Positions 17,278 through 26,162 of a stretch of DNA of 64,000 nt are shown here, piece after piece. Numbering within the stretch: position 1 is the first letter of the stretch; the number at the start of each line of letters is the position of its first letter. Position numbers and translations under genes: made by a program. Source of the stretch: Streptomyces cylindrosporus (GTDB lineage Bacteria > Actinomycetota > Actinomycetes > Streptomycetales > Streptomycetaceae). The notes beneath the pieces are model-generated. The model saw only the letters and a list, made by a program, of their open reading frames with translations. It was not told the origin of the DNA and searched no databases. The stretch spans positions 496,001-560,000 of the forward strand of contig NZ_JALDAY010000008.1 in NCBI RefSeq assembly GCF_022698165.1, given 5' to 3'.

Positions 17278-17987
17278 GGACGGCGCTTGAGGAGCCGGAT
17301 AGCGTCTGACCTGGCCATGCGTGCTCTGGAGCGGCAACCGGGAGCCAATGTCGCACCGTAGTTGACCGTGGTTCACCGGTCTTATGGACACGCTGTGGGC
17401 ACGGCGCTCGCCGACGGGTGCGCACATGGATAGCTGACCCCTTCATGTGCTGCCCGGGCGGGCATCTTTTCCCGGGACCTCGGGGTCTTCTTGCGTACCC
17501 CGGCCGCGTGCCGGCGGGCCTGGCAGGTGGTGGAAACCACGGACGCTCTTCTTGCCGTTGACGACCCTGTCCTGCCGAACGGTCGTAGGCCGGCCGACCA
17601 CGTCTGACGATCGCGGAAGAACCTCGTTTCGGGAGCGCCTGCCCGGGCGGCTTCCCCGGCCGAGGTCCAGCAGGCCCGCTGACGGCAGACCTCAGGCTGT
17701 ACCGGCGAGCCCGCGGCGGCTTGGGCCACGAAAACAGGGAGCAGAGAGGTGTCATCCAAGGTGACGATTTGACGAACCGGCGCGCCCGTCTTGAAGACAG
17801 TGCCCGTCGACGTCCATGACCGACACGTACGACGGACTCGGTCAGCCGGGCGGTGAGCACACTCACAGTCGGCAGACGGTAGCGGCCGGGCACACGCTGC
17901 ACGTGTGCCCCTGGCTCGCCTGGACCCAAGGATGTTGGCGACATATTCTTCTATGTACATCACCAACATTGCGAAGGAGGCGGCTGC
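17278..17987. other. Gene-poor island edge with decayed integrase-side tail
   Basis: About 710 bp with no convincing gene. The first part (to about 17403) is homologous to the sequence right of the scar at 31612, including a segment at 17351-17403 that on the minus strand ends a frame with VPTACP and a stop. The rest holds an open minus-strand frame with no recognised domain. ATGTACAT at 17953-17960 lies before the vapB gene and may be part of its promoter or operator. Confidence 0.5.
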
Positions 17988-18209
17988 ATGTCTGTGACCC
18001 AGATCGATATCGACGATGACGCCCTGGAACGGGCCATGGCTCTGTCCAAGGTCAGGACCAAGAAGGAAGCGGTCAATCTCGCGTTGAACTTCTACGCCGA
18101 GCAGCAGGAGCGTGCCGCGCGCATCAGTCGCCACTTCGAACGTGCGCGTGAGTGGGGCGCTGTCGAGGACGCCGAGCGCCTGCACGAGGCGGAGAAGAGC
18201 AGTCGGTGA
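17988..18209 (+). CDS. VapB-type antitoxin
   Basis: 73 residues: MSVTQIDIDDDALERAMAL with the KTKKEAVNLALNFY-like helix (here RTKKEAVNLALNFY) typical of short VapB antitoxins, followed by a charged toxin-binding tail. AAGGAGG lies 7 bp before the ATG. Its stop overlaps the GTG of the PIN toxin (GTGA). It should bind DNA as a dimer and neutralise the neighbouring VapC. Confidence 0.88.
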   Translation: MSVTQIDIDDDALERAMALSKVRTKKEAVNLALNFYAEQQERAARISRHFERAREWGAVEDAERLHEAEKSSR

Positions 18210-18616
18210 TCTACCTGCTCGACACCTCCGGCCTGGTTCGACTGCTCCGGAACCCGAAACTGCAGTCGGCCTGGTACGACGCGATCAACGCCGGTGCCAT
18301 CGCGTCCTGCTACGTGCAGCGAACCGAGTTCCTCCACGGTGCCCGGAACGGCCGCGAGTACGACGAGATCGTGGAGATGTTCACTGACCTGTACCCCGAC
18401 GTGTCGGTGCCGAAGAACGCAGGGCGCTGGATCGGCGCGGTGCAGCAGCGCATGGCCCGGGCCGGGCAGCACCGCAGCGCATCGGCGGTCGACCTGGTCA
18501 TCGCCGCGACCGCGGCCCACCACGGCCTCGCCGTCCTCCACGACGACGCCGACTACCGTGCCATGGCCCGGCACGCATCCGACCTGAGCGAGCACAACAT
18601 CCACGACATCGCCTGA
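18206..18616 (+). CDS. VapC-type PIN-domain ribonuclease toxin
   Basis: 136 residues from a GTG that overlaps the vapB stop. The PIN acidic residues are visible: Asp in YLLDTSG, Glu in RTEFLHGARN, Asp in SASAVDLVIAATAAHHGLA and the late Asp pair in VLHDDADY. Length is usual for VapC. With the antitoxin upstream this is a complete type II toxin-antitoxin module and could stabilise the island. Confidence 0.9.
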   Translation: MIYLLDTSGLVRLLRNPKLQSAWYDAINAGAIASCYVQRTEFLHGARNGREYDEIVEMFTDLYPDVSVPKNAGRWIGAVQQRMARAGQHRSASAVDLVIAATAAHHGLAVLHDDADYRAMARHASDLSEHNIHDIA

Positions 18617-19045
18617 GGGGGTGCTGTACCGCGGCGGGATCGTTGAAGTCCTGTCCACCGGGCACGAGTTGGGTAACCAACAGGGCTGTGATGTCCGCAC
18701 ACGCCATCCGTCAGGTACCGTCCGCGGTCAGATCCGGTGAGGCTGCCATGACCGCCGAGAACCGTGCCCTCCACGTGCCCAATCTTCGTGCGCCCGTCGG
18801 CCTGTTCCTGCGGGGCTCCATGGGCTCTGACCAGCGCAGATACCTGGCCATCGAAGGGGTCGGGCGGGCCGGATTACACCGCTGCTGTCCGTGGTTTTCC
18901 GTCCTTGCGGGCACGCTATGGGCACGGCTCCGGAGCAATTGGTCTGGGGGACGGGCGTCGGACCTTGGGAGGGTTACGCGTCCAGGTGCCCCGGGCCCCG
19001 GACATGTGTGGTTGCGGATGCGTAGGCGGGGTGGGCTTCCGGCTG
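18617..19045. other. Gene-free stretch with a second copy of the island-edge tail
   Basis: 429 bp without a supported gene. 18873-18927 is homologous to 17351-17403 and 31725-31782; the shared core is GGGCACGCTATGGGCACGG. Here no tRNA fragment accompanies it, so it may mark an older insertion edge or a rearrangement. Confidence 0.5.
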
Positions 19046-20890
19046 TCATTCGACGTCGACCCCGTAGGCGCGGGCGAGGCCGTCGAGGCCGTCCGCCCAT
19101 CCCTGCCCCAGGGCCCGCAGCTTCCACGCGGGTAGGCCGTCGACGGTGTGCCGATAGAGCTCGGCGACGACCATGGCTCGGATATCCGGGTTCGCGGAGG
19201 GCTGGAAAGCCCATGCCGACCCGGTCACGCAGTCCATGTGCAAGGCAGCGTGGGTGAGCGAGCCGCAGTTCAGGCCCGTGTCGACGTCCATGTTGACGGC
19301 GATGGCGACGCGACGCACTCGTTCGGGCAGGGCAGCCAGGTGAAGGGTGGCGCGTTCGACGGTGTACGGACCCTCTTGCCGCTTGCCCAGAAGCCGTGCG
19401 GCACCATCGGCAGAGAAGGGCTGGTTGTAGAAGACGAAGTCCTCGTCAGCCGCCACCCGGCCGTCCTCACCGGTCAGGAAGAGGGTGAGGTCCGCGTCCG
19501 CGCCGGCGAAGCTGAAGGCGACGCGCAGCCCCTGCCAGGCGACCTCGGGCAGGACGAGGGTCTGGCCGGGGATGAGCGAGACAGGCAGCGCGGGCGGTGT
19601 GACGGGCACAGGAGGCGGTCCTGCCGACGTCTCCTGCTTCCATTCGGCGAACGGCTTGATCCGGTAGGGATCGGTAAGTGGGGCCCGGTCGTCGGGCGGG
19701 GTGCCGACGCCGAGGGTGACGTCGATGTCGGCGAGGGAGAGTTCGCCGGTGCCGGATTCGTCCTGAGCGTGGTCGAGCAGGTCCTGGAGGCCGGGCACGC
19801 GGCTGGTTTCCAGCGGCTTGATCGCGCTGGACAGGTGGCCCGATGCGGTGGTGGTGACGGAGCAGGCGACGTCCTGTCCGATGTCCTGGAAGCGCAGGGC
19901 GTCCTCGGGTTCCCGCCAGGGCGTGGACCCGATCGCCTGGCGCGTCCAGCGACCGTAGGCCACGAAGCCGAGGCGCTGGGTGTCGGGCAAGCGGGTCAGC
20001 ACGGCGAGGTCGATGGCCGTGATGCCGGGTGCGGTGGCAAAGCCCTCCTTCAGCGTGGCGACGATGTTGGAACCCATGGACGTCAGCCACCACAGGACGC
20101 GGTCCCGTTTGGTGAGGTTCTTCAGCGTCGGGTGTCCGGCGGGTGTGAGCCCAGGTGCCTGAGCGGGCATGGAGTCGAGGTCCTGTTGCCGCATGACGAC
20201 GGACAGCACTGAGCCGTCCACGCCTACGGCACAGCCGGCGGCCGGGTTGTCCGAGAAGGCGGTGTTCACCGCTTCGCAGACGGTGTCCTCGTCATTGGCG
20301 AGCAGGGCTTGCCACCAGTGTTCGGCCTCGTCCGTCAAGTGACGGCGGATGTCTCGCAGTCGCGCTGTCTCGGCGGCCAGGTAGGCGGGCGCGTCCTGCT
20401 CCGCCCGTTGCCTGGCCGCAGCCCTCTCCGCGCGGGCCAGCCGCCCCACGCCCTGAAGATGGAATGTCCGGGCTTCGGCGAGCGCCCAGGACAGGCTCAG
20501 TTGGGGGGCGTCCGGGATGACGGGCAGATGCGCCGCGGGGAAGGACTCCAGGTGAACGCTGGTCATTTGCCGCCTCAGCTCCCGCAACTGAGCGATGGCG
20601 GCATCGCGCTCCGCCTCCTGCTGAGCCCGCTCCGCCTGGCGGCGCGCCCGGTCCAGTTGCGCGATTGACGGGGCGACCGTACGAGATCGTGTCGTACGCC
20701 GCGTACTGGTGCGTCGTCGATTGCCGCTGAGGGAACTCGACGCGTAGAAGGGGCCGAGTCCGGTCGACATCCTGGCGCCGCCGCTGCCCACGCTGAGCCT
20801 CGCCGCACGTGGCCCGATCGAGGTGCGCACTCCACGAGTGGAGACCCGCACACTCATCCCAGGTACACCGACACGGAAACCGAACCCCAT
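19046..20890 (-). CDS. DUF4236-TerD fusion protein
   Basis: 614 residues. Residues 1-55 (MGFGFRVGVPGMSVRVSTRG, then IGPRAARLSVGSGG) match DUF4236. A charged coiled-coil (about 75-115, RRQAERAQQEAERDAA) and a ~300-residue middle domain of unknown type follow. The last ~180 residues are TerD-like, with DEDFVFYNQP, EGPYTVERATLHLAALPERV and VAIAVNMDVDTGLNCGSL. TerD domains bind calcium and occur in tellurite/stress and phage-resistance loci. No ter operon partners are nearby. It lies between two vapBC modules in the island, so a stress or defence role is plausible but unproven. Confidence 0.85.
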   Translation of the reverse strand: MGFGFRVGVPGMSVRVSTRGVRTSIGPRAARLSVGSGGARMSTGLGPFYASSSLSGNRRRTSTRRTTRSRTVAPSIAQLDRARRQAERAQQEAERDAAIAQLRELRRQMTSVHLESFPAAHLPVIPDAPQLSLSWALAEARTFHLQGVGRLARAERAAARQRAEQDAPAYLAAETARLRDIRRHLTDEAEHWWQALLANDEDTVCEAVNTAFSDNPAAGCAVGVDGSVLSVVMRQQDLDSMPAQAPGLTPAGHPTLKNLTKRDRVLWWLTSMGSNIVATLKEGFATAPGITAIDLAVLTRLPDTQRLGFVAYGRWTRQAIGSTPWREPEDALRFQDIGQDVACSVTTTASGHLSSAIKPLETSRVPGLQDLLDHAQDESGTGELSLADIDVTLGVGTPPDDRAPLTDPYRIKPFAEWKQETSAGPPPVPVTPPALPVSLIPGQTLVLPEVAWQGLRVAFSFAGADADLTLFLTGEDGRVAADEDFVFYNQPFSADGAARLLGKRQEGPYTVERATLHLAALPERVRRVAIAVNMDVDTGLNCGSLTHAALHMDCVTGSAWAFQPSANPDIRAMVVAELYRHTVDGLPAWKLRALGQGWADGLDGLARAYGVDVE

Positions 20891-21001
20891 GACATACCCC
20901 TCTCCCCGGGATCAGTCTGGCACCGGACGGGGCCCATGAGGTCGGCTCAGCTGGTCCGGGGCAGCTGGGACATGGAGAAAGCGCGCCGGATACATCAATC
21001 C

Positions 21002-21027
21002 GGTACATGGACTACTCTTGGTACATG
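21002..21027 (+). promoter_or_regulatory. GGTACATG direct repeat and promoter of a leaderless antitoxin gene
   Basis: GGTACATG occurs at 21002-21009 and 21020-21027. Between them lies TACTCT (21013-21018), a good -10 hexamer placed 6 nt before the ATG at 21025, so the transcript probably starts at the start codon. The repeats flank the -10 and could be bound by the ribbon-helix-helix antitoxin. Confidence 0.5.
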
Positions 21028-21291
21028 TCCATGAAACGCACCAACGTCTACGCCGACCCCGAGGACCTGGCCATCATCAAGGAGGCCGCCAAGCGCCGAG
21101 GTATAAGCGAGGCCGAGATCATTCGCCAGGGCATTCACCTTGCGGCCATGGCGAACCGGGTCTGGGACGAGCCGCTGTTCTCGCGCACCTTCGAGGGGCC
21201 GGGACGCACGCTGTCCAAGCCGGAGGTCCGGGACGCGGTCACCGAGGCTGTCCGGCGTGAGACCGGCTCGGGTTCCGGACCGGCCGCGTGA
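21025..21291 (+). CDS. Ribbon-helix-helix (CopG-like) antitoxin
   Basis: 88 residues from ATG 21025 (an ATG at 21031 is also possible; no ribosome-binding site is visible for either). MKRTNVYADPEDLAIIKEAA followed by RGISEAEIIRQGIHLAA is a ribbon-helix-helix DNA-binding fold. The charged C-terminal half should wrap the toxin. Its stop overlaps the toxin GTG as GTGA. Confidence 0.85.
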   Translation: MSMKRTNVYADPEDLAIIKEAAKRRGISEAEIIRQGIHLAAMANRVWDEPLFSRTFEGPGRTLSKPEVRDAVTEAVRRETGSGSGPAA

Positions 21292-21731
21292 TCATTGTCA
21301 TCGCCGATACGTCCGGCCTTCTGGCAGCCCTGGACTCGGCTCATCCGGAACACCGGGCGGTGAACGAGGCGATCATGGCGGCGGGCCTGCTGGTCATGTC
21401 CCCGCTCCTACTGGCCGAACTGGATCACGTGGCGACGCGTGAGCTCGGCAGGGAAGCCGCCCTCTGCGCGGCCGACGACCTGCGGCGCTGGATGAGCCGG
21501 GGGCGTGTCGTCATGCCGGAGATCACCGAGGACCACCTTGGCGCCGCCCAGTCCGTCCGTGTCCGCTACCGCGCGCTGGACCTCGACCTCGCCGACGCGG
21601 TGAACGTGGCGCTCGCGGCCGACTACGACACAGACGCGATTCTCACCCTCGACCGACGAGACTTCCGGGCCGTACGTCCGTTGGGCCGCTACAAGGCGTT
21701 CCGGGTACTCCCTGACGACCTCCCGCTCTGA
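21288..21731 (+). CDS. PIN-domain toxin (VapC family)
   Basis: 147 residues from a GTG overlapping the antitoxin stop. PIN signatures: IADTSGLLAAL, LLLAELDHVATREL, YRALDLDLADAVNVALAADY and ILTLDRRDFRAVRPL, so all four acidic positions are present. It belongs to the PIN group paired with CopG-type antitoxins, so it differs from the first vapBC pair. The module appears intact. Confidence 0.9.
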   Translation: MIIVIADTSGLLAALDSAHPEHRAVNEAIMAAGLLVMSPLLLAELDHVATRELGREAALCAADDLRRWMSRGRVVMPEITEDHLGAAQSVRVRYRALDLDLADAVNVALAADYDTDAILTLDRRDFRAVRPLGRYKAFRVLPDDLPL

Positions 21732-21985
21732 CGCAGGGCCCTCGGCGGCCAAGTGCCCGCCCCCGCACGAGGCTTGTGCACCGCCCACGACGAAGCACGT
21801 GCAGGACGGGTGTCCGCCGTCGCTGCGTGCCCAAGCTCGGAGTACAGGGGCAACTCGAAGTCGCGGTCGCGGTGCAGCAGAGTGAGCCCCTGCAACTCGG
21901 CCGTGGCAGCCACCACCAGATCGGCGTCGCCGCGCAGGAGGCGGGCGAGCGCGCTGGTGTCGATCAGGAACTGCGCGGCTTTCAC
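21689..21985 (-). pseudogene. vapC pseudogene with internal deletion
   Basis: From the GTG at 21985 the minus frame reads KAAQFLIDTSALARLLRG, the start of a VapC toxin, then jumps directly to DADLVVAATAELQGLTLLHR, which is the C-terminal third of the same fold. Roughly 70-80 residues are missing. Recognisable homology ends near 21830 and the frame then runs on to 21689 into the tail of the neighbouring opposite-strand toxin gene. The GTGA coupling to the antitoxin remnant is preserved. It should not make a working nuclease. Confidence 0.75.
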
Positions 21986-22068
21986 CAGCGGGTAAGTGCC
22001 AGAGCGCGCCGCCGGTTTTCGAGCACCTCGCGCAGGGCGGTGTTGACCGTTTCCTTCTTGGTGCTGGT
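21982..22068 (-). pseudogene. vapB antitoxin remnant (C-terminal 28 codons)
   Basis: The minus strand encodes TSTKKETVNTALREVLENRR and on to RALALTRW before the stop, the classic C-terminal half of a VapB antitoxin of the KTKKDTVN type. No start codon or N-terminal strand is found upstream, so the N-terminus has been lost. Its stop overlaps the broken vapC start. Confidence 0.75.
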
Positions 22069-22224
22069 GCCTCCTGATTCGCTTGGGCCTGCTGTTATTC
22101 TCGTGCCGCTGTGCGTGGGGGGCGGCTCGGGGGGCTGGACATTTTCGCAGCATCGTCGACGTGCGTCTGATCGGCCGTCGCCGTTCCGTCACGCCTTTTC
22201 TGCTGAGAGGCCCAGGAGGCGACG

Positions 22225-25200
22225 ATGGCCCGTCGTACCACCCCCCGCACCACCGCCCGAGCCATCGCCGCGTTGGCGGTCCTCGCCGTCACCGCCGGTC
22301 CCGGCCCGCTCGCCGTCAGCGCCGATGCGGAAGACGGTGTCGCGAGCACCGCCCTCGCGACGGAGAAGGTCTTCCAGGCGGACCGCTACATACCGCGCGG
22401 CGACCGGATACACAGCGCAGGAACCAGCGGCTATCTGCATGTCCAGGAGGGCCGTTCCGGCTATCTGTGGACGTCGTACGACACCGGTACGACGACCGAG
22501 CTGGGCAGCCTGGCCCGACTCGAACTCCCCGCGTACCTGGGATCCTCGTCCGATGTCGTGACCGACGTGGTCTCGCCCACGCAGAAAGTGGTCCTCAGGG
22601 ATCTCTCCGCCGGTACCACCACGGACATCGCCCTCACTCATGGCACATACCGGGCCACCTTCGGCACACATGTGCTGACCCAGGCCCAGGACGCCGACGG
22701 CAACCGCGTGCTGTGGCTCTACGGCGGCGGGGCACCCGCCGACGGCACCCTCGTCGAGGGATGGCCGAGCGGAATCACGGCCAACTTCAGCGTGCTGGGC
22801 GGCGACAGCGGTACGGCCGTCATCGGCTACGGGCTGGGAACCGGCGAGCGGCACCTGGCGCTCGTGGATCTCGCCACAGCGAAAGTCATCGGCGATGTGG
22901 CCGTCGCCGTCGCCCCGACAGGGGTCGCTCTGAGCGCCGGCCAACTGGTCTGGTGGTCCGACCTCAAGACCGCTCATGTCCTGGACCGGGCCGACCTTTC
23001 CGCCGCCGAGACGACCGTGACGTTGCCCGGCACGGAGGGCACCCCGTCCGTGGGTATCGCCGGGCGCTGGCTGGTGGTGGCCCGTTCCGTTCCGTCGAGC
23101 CCGAGTGACTGGGTCGACAAGTCCGGCGAGCGACTGATGGCCGTCCCGCTCACCGGCGGTGACCCGATCACCCTGCTTCGGCACGCGAACAGTTCCCTCG
23201 TCACGGCACCGGACGGCAGCCTGCTGGCCGTCGGCGGCACCGACGCCGGGCACTGGGCGGTACGCAGGGTCACCGATACGGGGGCCGGCACCCCGACCAT
23301 GACGGAGTTGACCGCCGTACCGTCGGTGGCCGCGAAGATCGACCGACTGTCGCTGCAGAACGGCACCCTGGCCACCGACGAGGCCGACAGCAGCTTCCTG
23401 GGCGCCTATTACACCCGGCGGATCGCCGACGACGGGACGCCGAGCGCGCCGACCTGGCAGACCTGGAACGGCCGCGGAGCTGGCCCCTACGCCACCGGCG
23501 ACGGAAAAGTGGTGACGTTCACCGCCGACTCCGACCCCCAGGGCTCGTACGTCGAGTCCCTCGACAACCAGTGGGGCTTCTTCCTGCCCTCGGCTTCCGG
23601 GACCGTCCTCGACATCACCGGCCGCTACGCGGTCGTCAACGGTTCCTCCCCGGCCAAGCAGTACGTCGGCGACCTCGGCGTCTACTCCGACCTGCAGCCC
23701 ATCCTCACCCGCTCCGTCACGGCCGCCTCCGTCTGGGGCACCAAGCTGTGGACGCCGGGCTCCGGCAACGGCGTCGTCACCGCCAGGGATCTGAAGACCG
23801 GCACGACCACCGACACCGTCAGCACCGGCGCCCCGTGCGTTCCCAAGGAGCTCCAGACGGTGGGCCGTTGGATCTACTGGTCCTGCGGTCCGACCGCGAC
23901 GGCCGGCGTGTACGACCGTACGTCGAAGAAGAGCATCACCGTCCCGTCCGGCGAGGCCCTGCTCGGCGACGGCTATGTCGTACGGCACGACACCTCGGCC
24001 GGGGCGCTTCTGCTCACCGCCTTCGCAGACGGCACCGCGACCACCCGCAAGATCGGCGACCTCGCGGCGGGCACGTCCAGCCTGCGCGGGGTGACGTGGA
24101 CCGTGGACAAGTTCGGTGGACCCGTGGCCTACGTCGATGCGGACCGGCGGATCCACCTCGTCGGCAGTGGAGTCGCCACCCAGCAACTCTCCGCCGTCGA
24201 GACGGAGGCGACCGACAACACGTCGGAGAGCAGCGCGGCGAGCAGCCCGTGGTGGCAGTGGCGCGGACTGCTCTCCAAGCCCGCCGCATCCTGGACGGCC
24301 ACGCTCACCAGCAAGACCACCGGCGCCGTGGTCCGTACGCTCTCCGGCGGCGAGGTTGCGGGCAACCTGACCGCGCGCTGGGACACGCGCGACAGCAAGG
24401 GCGCGCTCGTCCCCAACGGCTCGTACACCTTCAAGCTGACGGCGCTGCCCACCGACGGTTCGGGGGCGGCACTGACGGTGTCCCGGACGGTGCAGGTGTC
24501 CGTCGGAGCCGCCGTACGCCATGACTTCACCAACGGCGGTACCTGGGCGCCCGACGGGACCGGCGACGCCCTGACCCTCAGCTCGTCCGGCGTCATCAGC
24601 TACCGGCCGGGCAACGGGACGGGAGCCTTCGGCAAGGCCATGCCCGCATCGGGCTGGCCCTCCTCCGTGACGCTGGTCCCCTTCGGCGACCTGAACGGCG
24701 ACCGCCGCAACGACGTCCTCGTCCGGTTCAGCAGCGGCGAGCTGCGGGTGTACCGGACCATGCGCGGGCAGGCCTTCCTCACGAGCACCCCGCACGCCTC
24801 GCTCGGCAAGGGCTGGAACCAGTACGACATCCTGACCTCGCCGGGTGACGTGTCCGGTGACGGCCGCCCGGATCTGATGGCCCGCAACTCCTCCACGGGA
24901 GCCGTCTACCTCTACAAGGGGACGAGTTCCGGGAAGCTGTCGTCCCGTGTGAAGCTCTACGACAACTGGAAGACGTACAAGAAGATCGTGGGCGTCGGCG
25001 ACCTCAACGGCGACGGCATCGGCGACCTCCTCGCCCAGGACAAGTCCAACAACCTGTACCGCTACACCGGCACAGGCAAGGGCACCTTCAAGGCGCGCGC
25101 AAAGCTGTTCTCGGCGTGGGGCGGCTCGTACAACGCGATCGTGGGTGTCGGGGACATCACCGGCGACGGCAAAGCGGACATCATCTCCCGTGACACCTCC

Positions 25201-25296
25201 GGCAACCTGTGGCGCAACAACGGAAACGGCAAGGGATCGTTCGGCCCACGCGTGAAGATCGCCACGGGATGGCAGGCGTACAAGGGCGTGTTCTGA
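22225..25296 (+). CDS. Large secreted FG-GAP/VCBS repeat protein
   Basis: 1023 residues with AGGAGG before the ATG. A signal peptide runs to about residue 33 (LAVSADAE). Residues ~40-650 are beta-propeller-like repeats (TTTELGS, TTTDIAL and similar). A FlgD-like Ig segment (RTLSGGEVAGNLTARWDTRD, then NGSYTFKL) follows at about 690-750. Four or more FG-GAP/VCBS calcium-loop repeats occupy the C-terminus (DLNGDRRNDVLVR, DVSGDGRPDLMAR, DLNGDGIGDLLAQ, DITGDGKADIISR). Such proteins are common in Streptomyces secretomes and have no assigned function. It is probably extracellular and monocistronic. Confidence 0.85.
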   Translation: MARRTTPRTTARAIAALAVLAVTAGPGPLAVSADAEDGVASTALATEKVFQADRYIPRGDRIHSAGTSGYLHVQEGRSGYLWTSYDTGTTTELGSLARLELPAYLGSSSDVVTDVVSPTQKVVLRDLSAGTTTDIALTHGTYRATFGTHVLTQAQDADGNRVLWLYGGGAPADGTLVEGWPSGITANFSVLGGDSGTAVIGYGLGTGERHLALVDLATAKVIGDVAVAVAPTGVALSAGQLVWWSDLKTAHVLDRADLSAAETTVTLPGTEGTPSVGIAGRWLVVARSVPSSPSDWVDKSGERLMAVPLTGGDPITLLRHANSSLVTAPDGSLLAVGGTDAGHWAVRRVTDTGAGTPTMTELTAVPSVAAKIDRLSLQNGTLATDEADSSFLGAYYTRRIADDGTPSAPTWQTWNGRGAGPYATGDGKVVTFTADSDPQGSYVESLDNQWGFFLPSASGTVLDITGRYAVVNGSSPAKQYVGDLGVYSDLQPILTRSVTAASVWGTKLWTPGSGNGVVTARDLKTGTTTDTVSTGAPCVPKELQTVGRWIYWSCGPTATAGVYDRTSKKSITVPSGEALLGDGYVVRHDTSAGALLLTAFADGTATTRKIGDLAAGTSSLRGVTWTVDKFGGPVAYVDADRRIHLVGSGVATQQLSAVETEATDNTSESSAASSPWWQWRGLLSKPAASWTATLTSKTTGAVVRTLSGGEVAGNLTARWDTRDSKGALVPNGSYTFKLTALPTDGSGAALTVSRTVQVSVGAAVRHDFTNGGTWAPDGTGDALTLSSSGVISYRPGNGTGAFGKAMPASGWPSSVTLVPFGDLNGDRRNDVLVRFSSGELRVYRTMRGQAFLTSTPHASLGKGWNQYDILTSPGDVSGDGRPDLMARNSSTGAVYLYKGTSSGKLSSRVKLYDNWKTYKKIVGVGDLNGDGIGDLLAQDKSNNLYRYTGTGKGTFKARAKLFSAWGGSYNAIVGVGDITGDGKADIISRDTSGNLWRNNGNGKGSFGPRVKIATGWQAYKGVF

Positions 25297-25425
25297 GCCC
25301 GCCCGCAGATGCACTGCAATACGAAACGGCGCAGCGGGCTCCTCGGTGCTGTCCCCTCGGGTGAACGCGTGCCAGACGAGGTCCAGTTGGAGCTGTTGAG
25401 TACTCGGCGAACGCCGACGGGTATG

Positions 25426-26121
25426 TCACGCGCCGCCCGGTCGTTGCGGATGTGTTCCACCTGCTCGCCGTGCACGCGGGGATGCGTTCGAGGCTGACTG
25501 GTCCTCCAACTGCTTCACCCATGTCGTGTTGGAGGCACGGATGCCGTGCAGCAGCATCACCACCCGTTTCCCTGACGTGCCGATCTCCGGGACGGCCGCG
25601 GGATCGGGGGCCTTGTCCGGACGCGCCGGCTCGGCGTGGGTGGCGTCGCGAATGAACTCCTGTCTGCCGGTGGGGAATTCCTCGATGTCCTTGCTGTCGT
25701 CGGCGGTCACGAGATCATCATTGGTGCCCAGGAACTGGGTGACGAGCGGCGGATGATCCTGCCTGTTGATCTCCCGGATCCAGGAGATCCGCAGCTTGGT
25801 GACGAAGTCGGAGCTGCACAGCAGGTCGTGCACCGGCAGCCACCACCTGCGGGCGAACGAGACCTCGATGCCGCGGTTGAGGCTGGCGAACAGCACGATA
25901 CGGGACACCTTTTCCGCCCAGCGCTGAGCGTGGCGACCCCCGCGGTCGACGGCGAGTCCGAGCAGCCACCGCTCATGGATCGCCGCACATACCTCCACCG
26001 AGTGCCGCTCCGCGGAACCGGGCCGATCCCAGGGCGCGGTCCTGCCCGAGATGGACAGAATGACGACGATCAGACGCCGTGCGGGCTGTACGGCTTTGAC
26101 CAGCGCGGATACTTGCTTCAT
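25426..26121 (-). pseudogene. Probable truncated alpha/beta-hydrolase-type gene
   Basis: An open minus frame of 231 residues from ATG 26121 (MKQVSALVKAVQPARRLIVV). It contains non-random hydrolase-like segments: VSRIVLFASLNRGIEVSF, FVTKLRISWIREIN, VTQFLGTNDDLVTADDSKD, and then GKRVVMLLHGIRASNTTWV, which looks like the beginning of a second hydrolase module (the LLHGIR strand). The frame stops shortly after in arginine/proline-rich text, and the N-terminus lacks the usual first strand. I read it as a gene truncated at both ends. It could still be expressed as a small protein. Confidence 0.5.
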
Positions 26122-26162
26122 GGGGAGGCCGTGTGGGTCGGATCGCACCGTCGCTCCGGCTT

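Noticed and set aside
22189..25314. 1041-codon minus-strand open frame opposite the FG-GAP gene
   Set aside because: Compositional shadow; the plus frame has a ribosome-binding site, signal peptide and FG-GAP repeats.
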